Of a stretch of 64,000 nucleotides of DNA, positions 36,525 to 46,369 are shown one piece after another (positions within the stretch are counted from its first letter, which is position 1; the number at the start of each line of letters is the position of its first letter). The notes under the pieces are model-generated. The model searched no databases, was not told where the DNA came from, and saw only the letters and a program-made list of their open reading frames with translations. This DNA comes from Vibrio splendidus (lineage in GTDB: Bacteria; Pseudomonadota; Gammaproteobacteria; Enterobacterales; Vibrionaceae), in contig NZ_CP031055.1 in NCBI RefSeq assembly GCF_003345295.1, positions 2,232,001-2,296,000 of the forward strand, written 5' to 3'. The position numbers were made by a program, and so were the translations under genes.

Positions 36525-37309
36525 TGCTTGAGTTTCTTCTTCCCTCTATTTTGGCGGGTTTGGGTATTGCGCTAATTGCAGGCCCATTAGGGTCGTTCGT
36601 AGTATGGCGCAAGATGGCTTACTTTGGTGACACGCTTGCTCACGCTTCTTTGATGGGCTTAGCTCTTGGCTTTCTGTTCAACATTAACTTGTATTTCGCG
36701 CTGCTGATTTGTTGTTTGATGCTGGCCGTGTTGCTAGTGACTTTACAAAAACAAAAGCTAGTCGCGACCGATACCCTACTCGGTATATTGGCGCACAGTG
36801 CACTCTCTTTAGGCCTTGTTGCTGTCAGCTTCTTAGACAATGTTCGTGTCGATCTAATGAGTTACCTATTTGGTGACTTGCTTGCGGTGTCTCCAACAGA
36901 TTTGGTGTTCATCTACGCGGGTGCTGCAGTGATTGGTTTAGTGCTTGCGATATTTTGGCGACCACTGCTTTCAACGACAGTAAATGAAGATCTTGCAGCA
37001 GTAGATGGCATCAACATTGACTTAATGCGCCTAATCCTGATGTTGCTGGTTGGTATCGTGATTGCGGTCGGTATGAAATTTGTTGGTGCATTGATCATGA
37101 CGTCATTGCTGATAATCCCAGCAGCAACGGCAAGGAAATTCGCCAATACACCCGAACAAATGGCATTCCTCGCCTCTGTAATTGGTTCTATCGCTGTGTT
37201 CGGAGGGTTGAGCTTGTCTTGGTTCTATGACACGCCAGCCGGCCCTTCTGTTGTTATCAGTGCTGCGGCAATGTTTATGCTATCTCAAATGTACAGAACC
37301 CGCGCCTAA
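36524..37309 (+). CDS. znuB: Zinc ABC transporter permease
   Basis: 261 residues with eight or so membrane helices of the ABC-3 family. Recognisable: FLLPSILAGLGIALIAGPLGSFVVWRKMAYFGDTLAHASLMG at the start, and VGIVIAVGMKFVGALIMTSLLIIPAATAR late. It forms the inner-membrane channel with ZnuC. Last gene of znuCB; terminator at 37408-37438 shared with sucD. Confidence 0.96.
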   Translation: MLEFLLPSILAGLGIALIAGPLGSFVVWRKMAYFGDTLAHASLMGLALGFLFNINLYFALLICCLMLAVLLVTLQKQKLVATDTLLGILAHSALSLGLVAVSFLDNVRVDLMSYLFGDLLAVSPTDLVFIYAGAAVIGLVLAIFWRPLLSTTVNEDLAAVDGINIDLMRLILMLLVGIVIAVGMKFVGALIMTSLLIIPAATARKFANTPEQMAFLASVIGSIAVFGGLSLSWFYDTPAGPSVVISAAAMFMLSQMYRTRA

Positions 37310-37407
37310 AGTGAAAAGTCGGGATTCATTCTGGCTTTTAACAACACAACAGTTGACGCGGCAGTCGTTTATAAAAGAACCGTTTACAAAAAAATCGGTC
37401 ACAAAAG

Positions 37408-37438
37408 AAAAAGGCTTGGTCAATGACCAAGCCTTTCT
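37408..37438. terminator. Terminator between znuB and sucD
   Basis: AAAGGCTTGGTC and GACCAAGCCTTT around a short loop, with A-rich and T-rich flanks. It ends znuCB on one strand and sdhCDAB-sucABCD on the other. Confidence 0.85.
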
Positions 37439-37484
37439 TATATCATTCAGTTAGTTTCTATCTCGTTAGATAAAAGCCAGCTGA

Positions 37485-38357
37485 TTACCAACCCGTGATT
37501 TCACGTAGGCCTTTACCGATGTCAGCAAGAGACTTAACAGTCTTAACGCCTGCTGCTTCTAGTGCTGCGAATTTATCTTCAGCAGTACCTTTACCGCCAG
37601 AGATGATTGCGCCAGCGTGGCCCATACGTTTACCCGGAGGAGCAGTAACACCAGCGATGTAAGATACAACTGGCTTAGTTACGTTTGCTTTGATGAACTC
37701 AGCAGCTTCTTCTTCCGCAGTACCACCGATCTCACCAATCATTACGATTGCTTCAGTCTCTGGGTCTTCTTGGAAAAGTTTTAGGATATCAATGAAGTTT
37801 GAACCTGGGATAGGGTCACCACCGATACCAACACATGTAGACTGACCAAAGCCTTCATCTGTTGTTTGCTTAACTGCTTCGTACGTCAGAGTACCTGAAC
37901 GAGATACGATACCTACTTTACCCTTCTTATGGATATGACCAGGCATGATACCAATCTTACACTCGTCTGGAGTGATAAGACCTGGACAGTTAGGACCGAT
38001 CATGCGAACGCCAGTTTCTTCTAGCTTCACTTTAACGTCGATCATATCTGTAGTAGGGATACCTTCAGTGATCGTTACGATCAGTTCGATACCTGCATCA
38101 ATTGCTTCTAGGATTGCATCTTTACAGAAAGGTGCTGGTACGTAGATAACTGTTGCTGTTGCGCCAGTTACTTCTACTGCTTCACGTACTGTGTTGAATA
38201 CTGGAAGGCCTAGGTGAGTTTGACCACCTTTACCAGGTGAAACACCACCAACCATTTGCGTACCGTATGCGATAGCTTGGTCTGAGTGGAATGTACCTTG
38301 ACCGCCAGTGAAACCCTGACAGATTACTTTAGTGTCTTTGTTAATTAATACAGACAT
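37485..38357 (-). CDS. sucD: Succinyl-CoA synthetase alpha subunit
   Basis: 290 residues. CoA-binding N-terminal domain (CQGFTGGQGTFHSDQAIAYGT), then the phospho-acceptor His247 in GKRMGHAGAIISGGKGTA. With SucC it converts succinyl-CoA to succinate with ATP formation. It shares one base with the sucC stop (TAATG). Last gene of the operon. Confidence 0.98.
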   Translation of the reverse strand: MSVLINKDTKVICQGFTGGQGTFHSDQAIAYGTQMVGGVSPGKGGQTHLGLPVFNTVREAVEVTGATATVIYVPAPFCKDAILEAIDAGIELIVTITEGIPTTDMIDVKVKLEETGVRMIGPNCPGLITPDECKIGIMPGHIHKKGKVGIVSRSGTLTYEAVKQTTDEGFGQSTCVGIGGDPIPGSNFIDILKLFQEDPETEAIVMIGEIGGTAEEEAAEFIKANVTKPVVSYIAGVTAPPGKRMGHAGAIISGGKGTAEDKFAALEAAGVKTVKSLADIGKGLREITGW

Positions 38358-39523
38358 TATTTAGCCTCCGCAGCAGCAACAACTTTCTGAGCAGCATCTG
38401 TTAGAGATACAGCAGCAATGATATCAACATCAGAATTAGCAAGTACTTCACGACCTAGGTCTGCGTTTGTACCTTCTAGACGAACAACGACAGGAACTGT
38501 TACGCCAACTTCTTTAACTGCACCAATAATACCTTCAGCGATCATGTCACAACGAACGATGCCACCGAAGATGTTTACTAGTACTGCTTTAACATTGTCA
38601 TCAGAAAGGATGATCTTGAATGCTTCAGCTACACGCTCTTTTGTTGCGCCGCCGCCTACATCAAGGAAGTTTGCTGGCTTGCCGCCGTGTAGGTTTACGA
38701 TATCCATCGTACCCATAGCAAGGCCTGCACCGTTAACCATACAGCCAACGTTGCCATCAAGTGCTACGTAGTTCAGTTCCCACTGAGCTGCGTGCGCTTC
38801 GCGCTCGTCTTCTTGTGAAGGATCGTGCATTTCACGAAGCTTTGGCTGACGGTACATTGCGTTTGAGTCAATGTTGATCTTGCCGTCTAGACAAAGAAGG
38901 TTACCTTCATTTGTAATAACAAGCGGGTTAATTTCTAGTAGAGCTAGGTCGTACTGAGCGAACATTTCACCAAGACCCATGAAGATCTTAACGAACTGTT
39001 TAATTTGATCGCCAGCTAGGCCAAGTTTGAATGCCAATTCACGGCCTTGGTAAGCTTGAGGGCCAACTAGAGGATCGATCGCAGATTGGTGAATCAACTC
39101 TGGAGTTTCTTCAGCGATTTTCTCAATGTCCACACCGCCTTCAGTTGACGCCATGAATACAATTTTGCGCGTTGCACGGTCAACAACAGCACCTAGGTAA
39201 AGCTCGTTAGCAATGTTCGATGCTTCTTCAACTAGGATCTTTGTTACAGGCTGACCATTAGCGTCTGTTTGGTAAGTCACTAGGTTTTTACCTAGCCACT
39301 TTTGTGCAAACTCTTTAACGCCTTCTTTAGTGTCATGTAGCTCTACGCCGCCCGCTTTACCGCGACCACCAGCGTGTACTTGACACTTAACAACTTTCTT
39401 GGCTGTACTAATACGGCCTGCAGCTTCGAAAGCTTCTTGTGCTGTGTCACACGCGAAACCTTCAGGTACAGGCAAACCGAATTCTGCAAACAGCTGTTTG
39501 GCTTGGTATTCATGCAAATTCAT
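38357..39523 (-). CDS. sucC: Succinyl-CoA synthetase beta subunit
   Basis: 388 residues with an ATP-grasp fold: MNLHEYQAKQLFAEFGLPVP at the start, QVHAGGRGKAGGVEL for nucleotide binding, and VNIFGGIVRCDMIAEGI near residue 320. Separated from sucB by 206 bases that hold a hairpin. Confidence 0.98.
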   Translation of the reverse strand: MNLHEYQAKQLFAEFGLPVPEGFACDTAQEAFEAAGRISTAKKVVKCQVHAGGRGKAGGVELHDTKEGVKEFAQKWLGKNLVTYQTDANGQPVTKILVEEASNIANELYLGAVVDRATRKIVFMASTEGGVDIEKIAEETPELIHQSAIDPLVGPQAYQGRELAFKLGLAGDQIKQFVKIFMGLGEMFAQYDLALLEINPLVITNEGNLLCLDGKINIDSNAMYRQPKLREMHDPSQEDEREAHAAQWELNYVALDGNVGCMVNGAGLAMGTMDIVNLHGGKPANFLDVGGGATKERVAEAFKIILSDDNVKAVLVNIFGGIVRCDMIAEGIIGAVKEVGVTVPVVVRLEGTNADLGREVLANSDVDIIAAVSLTDAAQKVVAAAEAK

Positions 39524-39690
39524 TTTGATATTCCGTTTATTTTCCCTTAAGGGATTATTATTTCCATAACGACACAGTTTCCTGTGGTACGTCTGTAGGG
39601 TCTTCTCAAATCAACTGCTGTCCATTTTCTAATGGCTTTACAGTTCAAGTGAAGGCCAGACGTTGAGCAGCCTAGCCTTTGAAACTTTTT

Positions 39691-39719
39691 ACGTCTAGCT
39701 AACGGGGTTAACTAGACGT
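39691..39719 (-). other. Intercistronic hairpin between sucB and sucC
   Basis: ACGTCTAG / CTAGACGT with an inner TAAC/GTTA stem, 11 bases past the sucB stop, in a gap of 206 bases. On the minus strand A5, not T5, follows, so it is not an intrinsic terminator. It could be a stability or processing element. Confidence 0.5.
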
Positions 39720-39729
39720 TTTAGAGATA

Positions 39730-40938
39730 CTAAACGTCTAATAGCAGACGTGCAGGATCTTCTAGAAGCTCTTTGATTGTCACTAGGAAGCCAACTGATT
39801 CACGGCCATCGATTAGACGGTGATCGTAAGAAAGCGCTAGGTACATCATTGGTAGAATTTCTACCTTGCCATCAACAGCCATTGGACGATCTTGGATTTT
39901 ATGCATACCCAAAATTGCCGCTTGAGGCGGGTTGATGATTGGCGTAGACATTAGAGAACCAAATACACCACCGTTTGTGATAGTGAAGTTACCGCCCATC
40001 AGCTCATCAACTGTTAGCTTGCCGTCACGGCCTTTGATTGCTAGCTCTTTGATGCCTTTTTCGATGTCAGCAAAACCTAGTGTGTCACAGTCTTTCAGTA
40101 CTGGAGTCACTAGACCACGTGGCGTAGATACCGCCATGCTAATATCGAAGTAGTTGTGGTAAATGATATCTGTACCATCAATCGAAGCGTTAACTTCAGG
40201 GAAACGCTTCAGCGCTTCTGTTACTGCTTTCACATAGAAAGACATGAAACCAAGACGCGTATCGTGACGCTTCTCGAATTGGTCTTTGTACTGCTTACGA
40301 AGATCCATGATTGGCTTCATGTTCACTTCATTGAAAGTAGTCAGCATCGCTGTGCTGTTCTTCGCTTCTAGAAGACGGTTTGCAACTGTCTTACGTAGGC
40401 GAGTCATTGGCACGCGTTTTTGGCTACGAGCCGCTGCTGGCGCTTCAACTGCAGGTGCAGATGCTGCTGCCGGAGCCGCTTTCGCTGCTGCTAGATGTGC
40501 GTCGATGTCTTCACGAGTAATACGACCACCAACACCAGTGCCTTTGACGTCAGCTGGTTGTAGGCTGTGTTCTGCAAGAAGACGACGAACAGCAGGGCTT
40601 AGTGCGTCGTTGCTTTCTTCTGTCAGTGCCGCTTTGTGGCGCTTATCAGGAGAAGCTTCTGTATCTTCAGTGGTATCTTTCGTTGGTTCACCAGCGACAG
40701 CACCAGGTTTGATCTTTGCAAGAAGCTGCTTAGAAAGTACCGTAGCACCCTCTTCTTCTAGGATAGCTTCCAGAACACCCGCTTCAGGAGCCGGTACTTC
40801 TAGAACTACTTTATCTGTTTCGATGTCTACAATGACTTCATCACGTGCAACGGCTTCGCCTGGTTTTTTGTGCCAAGTCGCCACTGTTGCATCAGCCACA
40901 GATTCAGGTAAATCTGGAACCAGAATTTCAATTGTCAT
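39730..40938 (-). CDS. sucB: 2-Oxoglutarate dehydrogenase E2 (dihydrolipoyl succinyltransferase)
   Basis: 402 residues. A single lipoyl domain (residues 1-77) carries the lipoylated Lys in DIETDKVVLEV. A linker rich in Ala, Pro and charged residues follows. The peripheral-subunit-binding domain (LSPAVRRLLAEHSLQPADVKGTG) is next, and then the catalytic domain ending ALSYDHRLIDGRESVGFL. It forms the core of the complex with SucA and Lpd. Confidence 0.98.
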   Translation of the reverse strand: MTIEILVPDLPESVADATVATWHKKPGEAVARDEVIVDIETDKVVLEVPAPEAGVLEAILEEEGATVLSKQLLAKIKPGAVAGEPTKDTTEDTEASPDKRHKAALTEESNDALSPAVRRLLAEHSLQPADVKGTGVGGRITREDIDAHLAAAKAAPAAASAPAVEAPAAARSQKRVPMTRLRKTVANRLLEAKNSTAMLTTFNEVNMKPIMDLRKQYKDQFEKRHDTRLGFMSFYVKAVTEALKRFPEVNASIDGTDIIYHNYFDISMAVSTPRGLVTPVLKDCDTLGFADIEKGIKELAIKGRDGKLTVDELMGGNFTITNGGVFGSLMSTPIINPPQAAILGMHKIQDRPMAVDGKVEILPMMYLALSYDHRLIDGRESVGFLVTIKELLEDPARLLLDV

Positions 40939-40959
40939 GTGCGTATTTTCCTTTTACTT

Positions 40960-43779
40960 CTAGTTCTTAAGTAGGGTCAAAGCGTCGTCAACTAACGCTT
41001 TTTGTTGTTTCAAGTGTACCGACATATAGCCAACAGCTGGTGATGCTGATGCAGGACGACCTGCATATTGAATATCAGCACCCACTGGGATAGCAGCTCG
41101 GAAATTATGTTGGCTACTGTACCAAGCACCTTGGTTTTGTGGCTCTTCTTGACACCAAACGTAATCGACTACATTTGTGTACTGTGCGATTGCAGCTCTC
41201 ACGTCCTCGTAAGGGAACGGGTAAAGTTGCTCAATACGTACAATAGCGACATCGTCTTGCTCGTTCTTACGTCTTTGATCAAGCAGGTCAAAGTAAACCT
41301 TACCTGAACAGAACACGACGCGTTTTACGTTCTCAGGAGCCAGATCATCAATTTCTGCGATAGCTGGTTGGAACGTACCTTCTGCTAAATCTTCCATAGA
41401 AGACGTACATAGAGGGTGACGAAGCAATGACTTAGGTGACATTACGATCAGTGGACGACGCATTGGTCGAACAACCTGACGGCGAATCATGTGATAAACC
41501 TGTGCCGGTGTTGAAGGAACAACAACCTGCATGTTTTGTTCAGCACATAATTGAAGGTAACGTTCAAGACGTGCAGATGAGTGCTCTGGGCCTTGGCCTT
41601 CATAGCCGTGAGGAAGCAGCATAGTTAGACCACATAAACGTGCCCACTTTTGCTCACCTGACGAAATGAATTGATCGATTACAACTTGTGCACCGTTTGC
41701 GAAGTCACCAAATTGCGCTTCCCAAAGGGTTAGACCGCTTGGTTCTGCCGTTGCATAACCATACTCAAATGCGAGTACCGCTTCTTCAGATAACACAGAG
41801 TCAAATACTTGGAATGGCCCTTGTTTATCATGAATGTTCGCAAGAGGAACATACGTGCTTGCATCTGATTGATTATGCAGTACTGAGTGACGGTGGAAGA
41901 ACGTACCACGACCTGAATCTTGGCCTGAGATACGAATACGCTTACCGTCATCAACAAGTGTTGCGTAAGCCAGAGTCTCGGCCATACCCCAATCGACTTG
42001 TTTCTCACCATTCACCATGGCAGTACGATCGTTGTACAGTTTGTTTACTCGGCTTTGCAGCTTGTGGCTGTCTGGGTATTGGCAAAGTTTGCTACCAAGC
42101 TCTTTCAGGCGCTCGATATCAATCTTGTTGTCCCATTCGATGTTCCAGTCGTGACCTAGGTAAGGTGACCAGTCCACTGAGTGAAGTGCCATTGGGCGCC
42201 ACTCTTTAACCACAACTTCACCGTGATCAAGTGCATCACGATATTCGTTAACGAGTTGAGTTGCCGTATCAATACCAAACTCACCGCGTTCCATTAGCAC
42301 GTCAGCATAAAGCTTACGTGGCGTTGGATGCTTCTTGATTTTTTGGTACATCAAAGGCTGCGTTGCATTCGGCTCATCGGCTTCATTGTGACCGTGGCGA
42401 CGGTAACAAACCAAATCAATAACAACATCACGCTTAAACGTATTACGGTAATCTAATGCAAGACGCGCTACGAAAGCGACAGCTTCTGGATCATCAGAGT
42501 TAACGTGGAAAATCGGAGCCTGAACCATCTTCGCGATATCGGTACAGTACATCGTAGAACGAGTATCGCGAGGGTTAGACGTTGTAAAACCAACTTGGTT
42601 ATTTACAACAATACGAACCGTACCACCAACACAGAAACCACGAGCTTGAGACATGTTGAACGTCTCTTGTACTACACCCTGGCCAGCGATAGCTGAATCA
42701 CCATGGATAGTAATTGGAAGTACGCGGCTGCCATCTTTATCGTCTAGACGATCTTGGCGAGCACGTACAGAACCGATAACTACCGGGTTTACGATTTCTA
42801 AGTGAGATGGGTTAAATGCAAGTGCTAAGTGAACGTTGCCGCCTGGTGTTGCGAAATCCGCAGAGAAACCTTGGTGGTATTTCACATCACCAGTGCCCCA
42901 CGAGTCATCGCTGTGCTTGCCCGCAAACTCGTCAAACAGGTCTTGTGGCTTTTTACCAAGCACATTGACCAGCATGTTTAGACGACCACGGTGAGCCATA
43001 CCAACAACAACTTCACGCATGCCTTGTCCACCTGCATGACGAATAATTTCCTTCGTCATTGGGATCAACGCATCACCACCTTCCAACGAGAAGCGTTTTG
43101 CGCCTGGGAATTTAGCACCAAGATAGCGCTCAAGACCTTCAGCAGCAGTTAGCTCTTCTAGGAAAGCTTGCTTTTCTTCTTTATCGAAAGAGGGTTGACC
43201 AGAAACAGACTCTAAACGTTGTTGGATCCAACGCTTTTGCTCTGTGTTAGTCATGTGCATGTATTCAGCACCAATCGAACCACAATAAGTTTGCTTTAAA
43301 GATTTGTACAAATCTCGAAGCACCATCGTCTCTTGGCCAATGGCGTAAGAGCCGACGTTAAACGTCTCATTGAGGTCATCTTCGGTAAGAGTGTGGAAAG
43401 AAGGATCCAGTTCAGCGACTGTATCTCTTTCCCATAAACCTAGGGGGTCTAGATTTGCTGATTGATGCCCTCGGAATCGATAGGCATTAATAAGTTGCAG
43501 AACCTTTACTTGTTTCGCATCGACATCTGGATCACTAACTTGGACACTGTAATGCTTTGTTTCTTGAGCGAGTCGACGGAAGTATTCACGAACACGAGAG
43601 TGTGGTTGTTCCACTGCTTCTGAAGCTTGCACAGGCAATTCTTCAAAAACACTTCTCCATTCGTCACTTACCGAATCGGGGTCACTTAGATACAGTTCAT
43701 AGAGTTCTTCTACGTACGTTGCATTGGCGCCAGCCAAGTGTGAAGACTCGAGCCATGCCTTCATCACGCCGTTGTGCAT
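40960..43779 (-). CDS. sucA: 2-Oxoglutarate dehydrogenase E1
   Basis: 939 residues, the thiamine-diphosphate-dependent decarboxylase. Start MHNGVMKAWLESSHLAGANATYVEELY matches the family; AGGG lies 6 bases before the ATG at 43779, so the inner ATG at 43764 is less likely. TPP/Mg signature GDSAIAGQGVVQETFNMSQ and NNQVGFTTSNP near residue 390, and the transketolase-like part with HGYEGQGPEHSSARLERYLQLC near residue 730. A terminator-like hairpin lies just upstream after sdhB. Confidence 0.98.
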   Translation of the reverse strand: MHNGVMKAWLESSHLAGANATYVEELYELYLSDPDSVSDEWRSVFEELPVQASEAVEQPHSRVREYFRRLAQETKHYSVQVSDPDVDAKQVKVLQLINAYRFRGHQSANLDPLGLWERDTVAELDPSFHTLTEDDLNETFNVGSYAIGQETMVLRDLYKSLKQTYCGSIGAEYMHMTNTEQKRWIQQRLESVSGQPSFDKEEKQAFLEELTAAEGLERYLGAKFPGAKRFSLEGGDALIPMTKEIIRHAGGQGMREVVVGMAHRGRLNMLVNVLGKKPQDLFDEFAGKHSDDSWGTGDVKYHQGFSADFATPGGNVHLALAFNPSHLEIVNPVVIGSVRARQDRLDDKDGSRVLPITIHGDSAIAGQGVVQETFNMSQARGFCVGGTVRIVVNNQVGFTTSNPRDTRSTMYCTDIAKMVQAPIFHVNSDDPEAVAFVARLALDYRNTFKRDVVIDLVCYRRHGHNEADEPNATQPLMYQKIKKHPTPRKLYADVLMERGEFGIDTATQLVNEYRDALDHGEVVVKEWRPMALHSVDWSPYLGHDWNIEWDNKIDIERLKELGSKLCQYPDSHKLQSRVNKLYNDRTAMVNGEKQVDWGMAETLAYATLVDDGKRIRISGQDSGRGTFFHRHSVLHNQSDASTYVPLANIHDKQGPFQVFDSVLSEEAVLAFEYGYATAEPSGLTLWEAQFGDFANGAQVVIDQFISSGEQKWARLCGLTMLLPHGYEGQGPEHSSARLERYLQLCAEQNMQVVVPSTPAQVYHMIRRQVVRPMRRPLIVMSPKSLLRHPLCTSSMEDLAEGTFQPAIAEIDDLAPENVKRVVFCSGKVYFDLLDQRRKNEQDDVAIVRIEQLYPFPYEDVRAAIAQYTNVVDYVWCQEEPQNQGAWYSSQHNFRAAIPVGADIQYAGRPASASPAVGYMSVHLKQQKALVDDALTLLKN

Positions 43780-43837
43780 ATTTTCCCTTAACCAGTAGTT
43801 TTCACGTTTGCTGCGGTCTATGCCGAGCTATTAAAAG

Positions 43838-43862
43838 GCCGCCCCAAAACTTCTAGGGCGGC
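43838..43862 (-). terminator. Terminator-like hairpin between sdhB and sucA
   Basis: GCCGCCC and GGGCGGC enclose an 11-base loop, 15 bases past the sdhB stop; on the minus strand CTTTT follows. Since sucABCD belongs with sdhCDAB, it is probably a partial terminator or mRNA processing point that sets sdh over suc expression. Confidence 0.55.
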
Positions 43863-43876
43863 AATTTTTATATAAC

Positions 43877-44590
43877 TTAAACCGAACGATTCACAAGCAT
43901 GGTCTTGATGTGACCAATCGCTTTCGTCGGATTTAATCCCTTAGGACAAACACTTACACAATTCATGATGCCATGGCAACGAAAAACGCTAAATGCATCA
44001 TCAAGATCGGACAGACGTTCGTCTGTCGCCGTATCTCGGCTATCTATTAGCCAACGGTATGCTGCAAGCAGGCCAGCTGGTCCGATGAACTTATCTGGAT
44101 TCCACCAGAATGATGGGCACGAAGTCGTACAACATGCACACATGATACATTCATACAAACCATCTAAATGAGCACGCTCATCAGGGCTTTGTAGGTTTTC
44201 ACGAGCCGGTGGCACATTGCCATCAGACACTAAGAACGGCTTAACTTTTTCGTAGTTATCGTAGAACTGAGTCATGTCTACGATTAAATCACGCACCACA
44301 GGCAAACCTGGAAGTGGGCGAATTACGATTTTATCTTGGCCAGTAAGAGCAGACAGAGGTGTAATACACGCCAATCCATTTTTACCATTCATGTTCAAGC
44401 CATCAGAACCACATACACCTTCACGGCATGAACGACGGAATGAAATCGTTGGATCTTGCTCTTTCAAAAGAATAAGCGCATCCAAAAGCATCATGTCAGA
44501 GCCTTCTTCCACCTCTAGGGTGTACTCTTTCATGTAAGGCTTCTGGTCCACATCTGGGTTGTAACGGTATAAAGAGAAATTCAGTTTCAT
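43877..44590 (-). CDS. sdhB: Succinate dehydrogenase iron-sulfur subunit
   Basis: 237 residues. [2Fe-2S] ligands in SCREGVCGSDGLNMNGKNGLAC near residues 54-75; the [4Fe-4S] and [3Fe-4S] clusters use CIMCACCTTSCP and CHGIMNCVSVCPKG. The frame has two ATGs six bases apart; AAGGAG is well spaced only for the inner one (44590). Electron relay from SdhA to quinone. Confidence 0.97.
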   Translation of the reverse strand: MKLNFSLYRYNPDVDQKPYMKEYTLEVEEGSDMMLLDALILLKEQDPTISFRRSCREGVCGSDGLNMNGKNGLACITPLSALTGQDKIVIRPLPGLPVVRDLIVDMTQFYDNYEKVKPFLVSDGNVPPARENLQSPDERAHLDGLYECIMCACCTTSCPSFWWNPDKFIGPAGLLAAYRWLIDSRDTATDERLSDLDDAFSVFRCHGIMNCVSVCPKGLNPTKAIGHIKTMLVNRSV

Positions 44591-44602
44591 GGTCATATCT
44601 CC

Positions 44603-46369
44603 TTAGTACGTACGTGCTTTCGGCGGGAATGCTTCACGATGGATAGGCTCCATGTTCACGCCACGCTTAGTCATACTTTCTGATTCTGGGTTGTAAAGTG
44701 AGTGGCATAGCCATTGCTCATCATCACGGTCTGGGAAGTCAAAACGAGCATGCGCTCCACGACTCTCTGTACGGAAGTTTGCTGCAACCGCAGTTGCGAA
44801 TGCCGTTTCCATCAAGTTTTCAAGCTCTAAACACTCAATACGTTGCGTGTTGAACTCTGTCGACTTATCTGAAAGGTGTGCATTCTTAAGACGCTCACGA
44901 ATCACTTTAAGCTCTTCTAAGCCATCAGCCATCGCTTTACCTTCACGGAATACAGAGAAGTTGTTCTGCATACATTGCTGAAGATCTTTACGAATTACCG
45001 CAGGGTCTTCACCGTCAGTACTGTTTTCCCAACGATTGTAGCGCTCTAGTGAACGTTCAATGTCGGCCTCAGTTGCAGGTTTTGCTTCAGCTTGCTTATT
45101 CAGAGTCTCACCAAGGTGAAGACCTGTCGCACGACCGAACACAACCAAATCAAGTAGCGAGTTGCCACCTAGACGGTTTGCACCGTGCACTGATACTGAA
45201 GCGATTTCGCCACAAGCGAATAGACCTTGAATTTCAACGTCTGTACCGTCTTCAGTTTGTTTGATTGCTTGACCAGAAACCTGTGTAGGAACACCGCCCA
45301 TCATGTAGTGACACGTTGGGATTACAGGAATTGGTTCTTTAACAGGATCAACGTGAGCAAACGTACGAGAAAGCTCACATACACCCGGTAGACGAGACTC
45401 AAGCGTCTCTTTACCTAGGTGATCAAGTTTTAGCTTAATGTGAGGACCCCATGGGCCATCGCAACCACGACCTTCACGAATCTCAACCATCATTGAACGA
45501 GCTACCACATCACGACCTGCTAAATCTTTAGCATTCGGAGCATAACGTTCCATGAAGCGCTCGCCGTCCTTATTGAGAAGGTAACCACCTTCACCACGAC
45601 AACCTTCTGTTACCAAAACACCTGCGCCAGCGATCCCCGTTGGGTGGAACTGCCACATTTCGATGTCTTGCATTGGAACGCCAGCACGAATTGCCATGCC
45701 AACACCGTCACCAGTGTTAATGTGTGCATTCGTTGTTGATGCGTAGATACGACCAGCACCACCAGTAGCAAGGATTGTTGCCTTCGCTTTGAAGTAGCAA
45801 ACCTCGCCCGTTTCCATACAAAGCGCGGTAGTACCTAAGATTGCACCATCTTCGTTTTTAACAAGATCCAGTGCATACCACTCAGAGAAAACCGTCGTTT
45901 TGTGTTTAATGTTTTGTTGGTAAAGCGTATGAAGCAGTGCGTGACCAGTACGGTCAGCTGCCGCTGCAGTACGAGCCGCTTGCTCACCACCAAAATTCTT
46001 AGATTGGCCACCAAACGGACGTTGGTAAATACTGCCGTTATCAAAGCGAGAAAATGGAAGACCCATTTTTTCTAATTCGATAACTGACTCAGGGCCATTT
46101 TTACACATGTACTCGATAGCATCTTGGTCACCGATGTAATCGGAACCTTTAACCGTATCGTACATGTGTTGTTCCCAGTGATCTTCATGCGCATTACCAA
46201 GAGCAACGGTGATACCACCTTGCGCAGATACAGTATGAGAACGAGTTGGGAAAACTTTAGAAAGCAATGCACAAGATAGGCCTTGCTCAGAAATTTGTAG
46301 CGCGGCGCGCATACCAGCACCACCAGCGCCAATTACTACAGCATCAAACTCACGAACAGGAATAGTCAC
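44603..46369 (-). CDS. sdhA: Succinate dehydrogenase flavoprotein subunit
   Basis: 588 residues. FAD dinucleotide loop VVIGAGGAGMRAAL, His45 in PTRSHTVSAQGG for covalent FAD, and the active-site region around FHPTGIAGAGVLVTEGCRGEGGYLLN. Oxidises succinate to fumarate. It starts with GTG at 46369, immediately after the sdhD stop. Confidence 0.98.
   Translation of the reverse strand: MTIPVREFDAVVIGAGGAGMRAALQISEQGLSCALLSKVFPTRSHTVSAQGGITVALGNAHEDHWEQHMYDTVKGSDYIGDQDAIEYMCKNGPESVIELEKMGLPFSRFDNGSIYQRPFGGQSKNFGGEQAARTAAAADRTGHALLHTLYQQNIKHKTTVFSEWYALDLVKNEDGAILGTTALCMETGEVCYFKAKATILATGGAGRIYASTTNAHINTGDGVGMAIRAGVPMQDIEMWQFHPTGIAGAGVLVTEGCRGEGGYLLNKDGERFMERYAPNAKDLAGRDVVARSMMVEIREGRGCDGPWGPHIKLKLDHLGKETLESRLPGVCELSRTFAHVDPVKEPIPVIPTCHYMMGGVPTQVSGQAIKQTEDGTDVEIQGLFACGEIASVSVHGANRLGGNSLLDLVVFGRATGLHLGETLNKQAEAKPATEADIERSLERYNRWENSTDGEDPAVIRKDLQQCMQNNFSVFREGKAMADGLEELKVIRERLKNAHLSDKSTEFNTQRIECLELENLMETAFATAVAANFRTESRGAHARFDFPDRDDEQWLCHSLYNPESESMTKRGVNMEPIHREAFPPKARTY

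Noticed and set aside
40286..40963. Open frame of 225 codons opposite sucB
   Set aside because: Its Ala/Ser/Arg-rich product follows from the codon bias and Ala/Pro linker of sucB on the other strand; no ribosome site and no recognisable protein.
41688..42209. Open frame of 173 codons opposite sucA
   Set aside because: It lies wholly inside sucA and has a His/Leu/Cys-rich composition with no recognisable motif, typical of a shadow frame.
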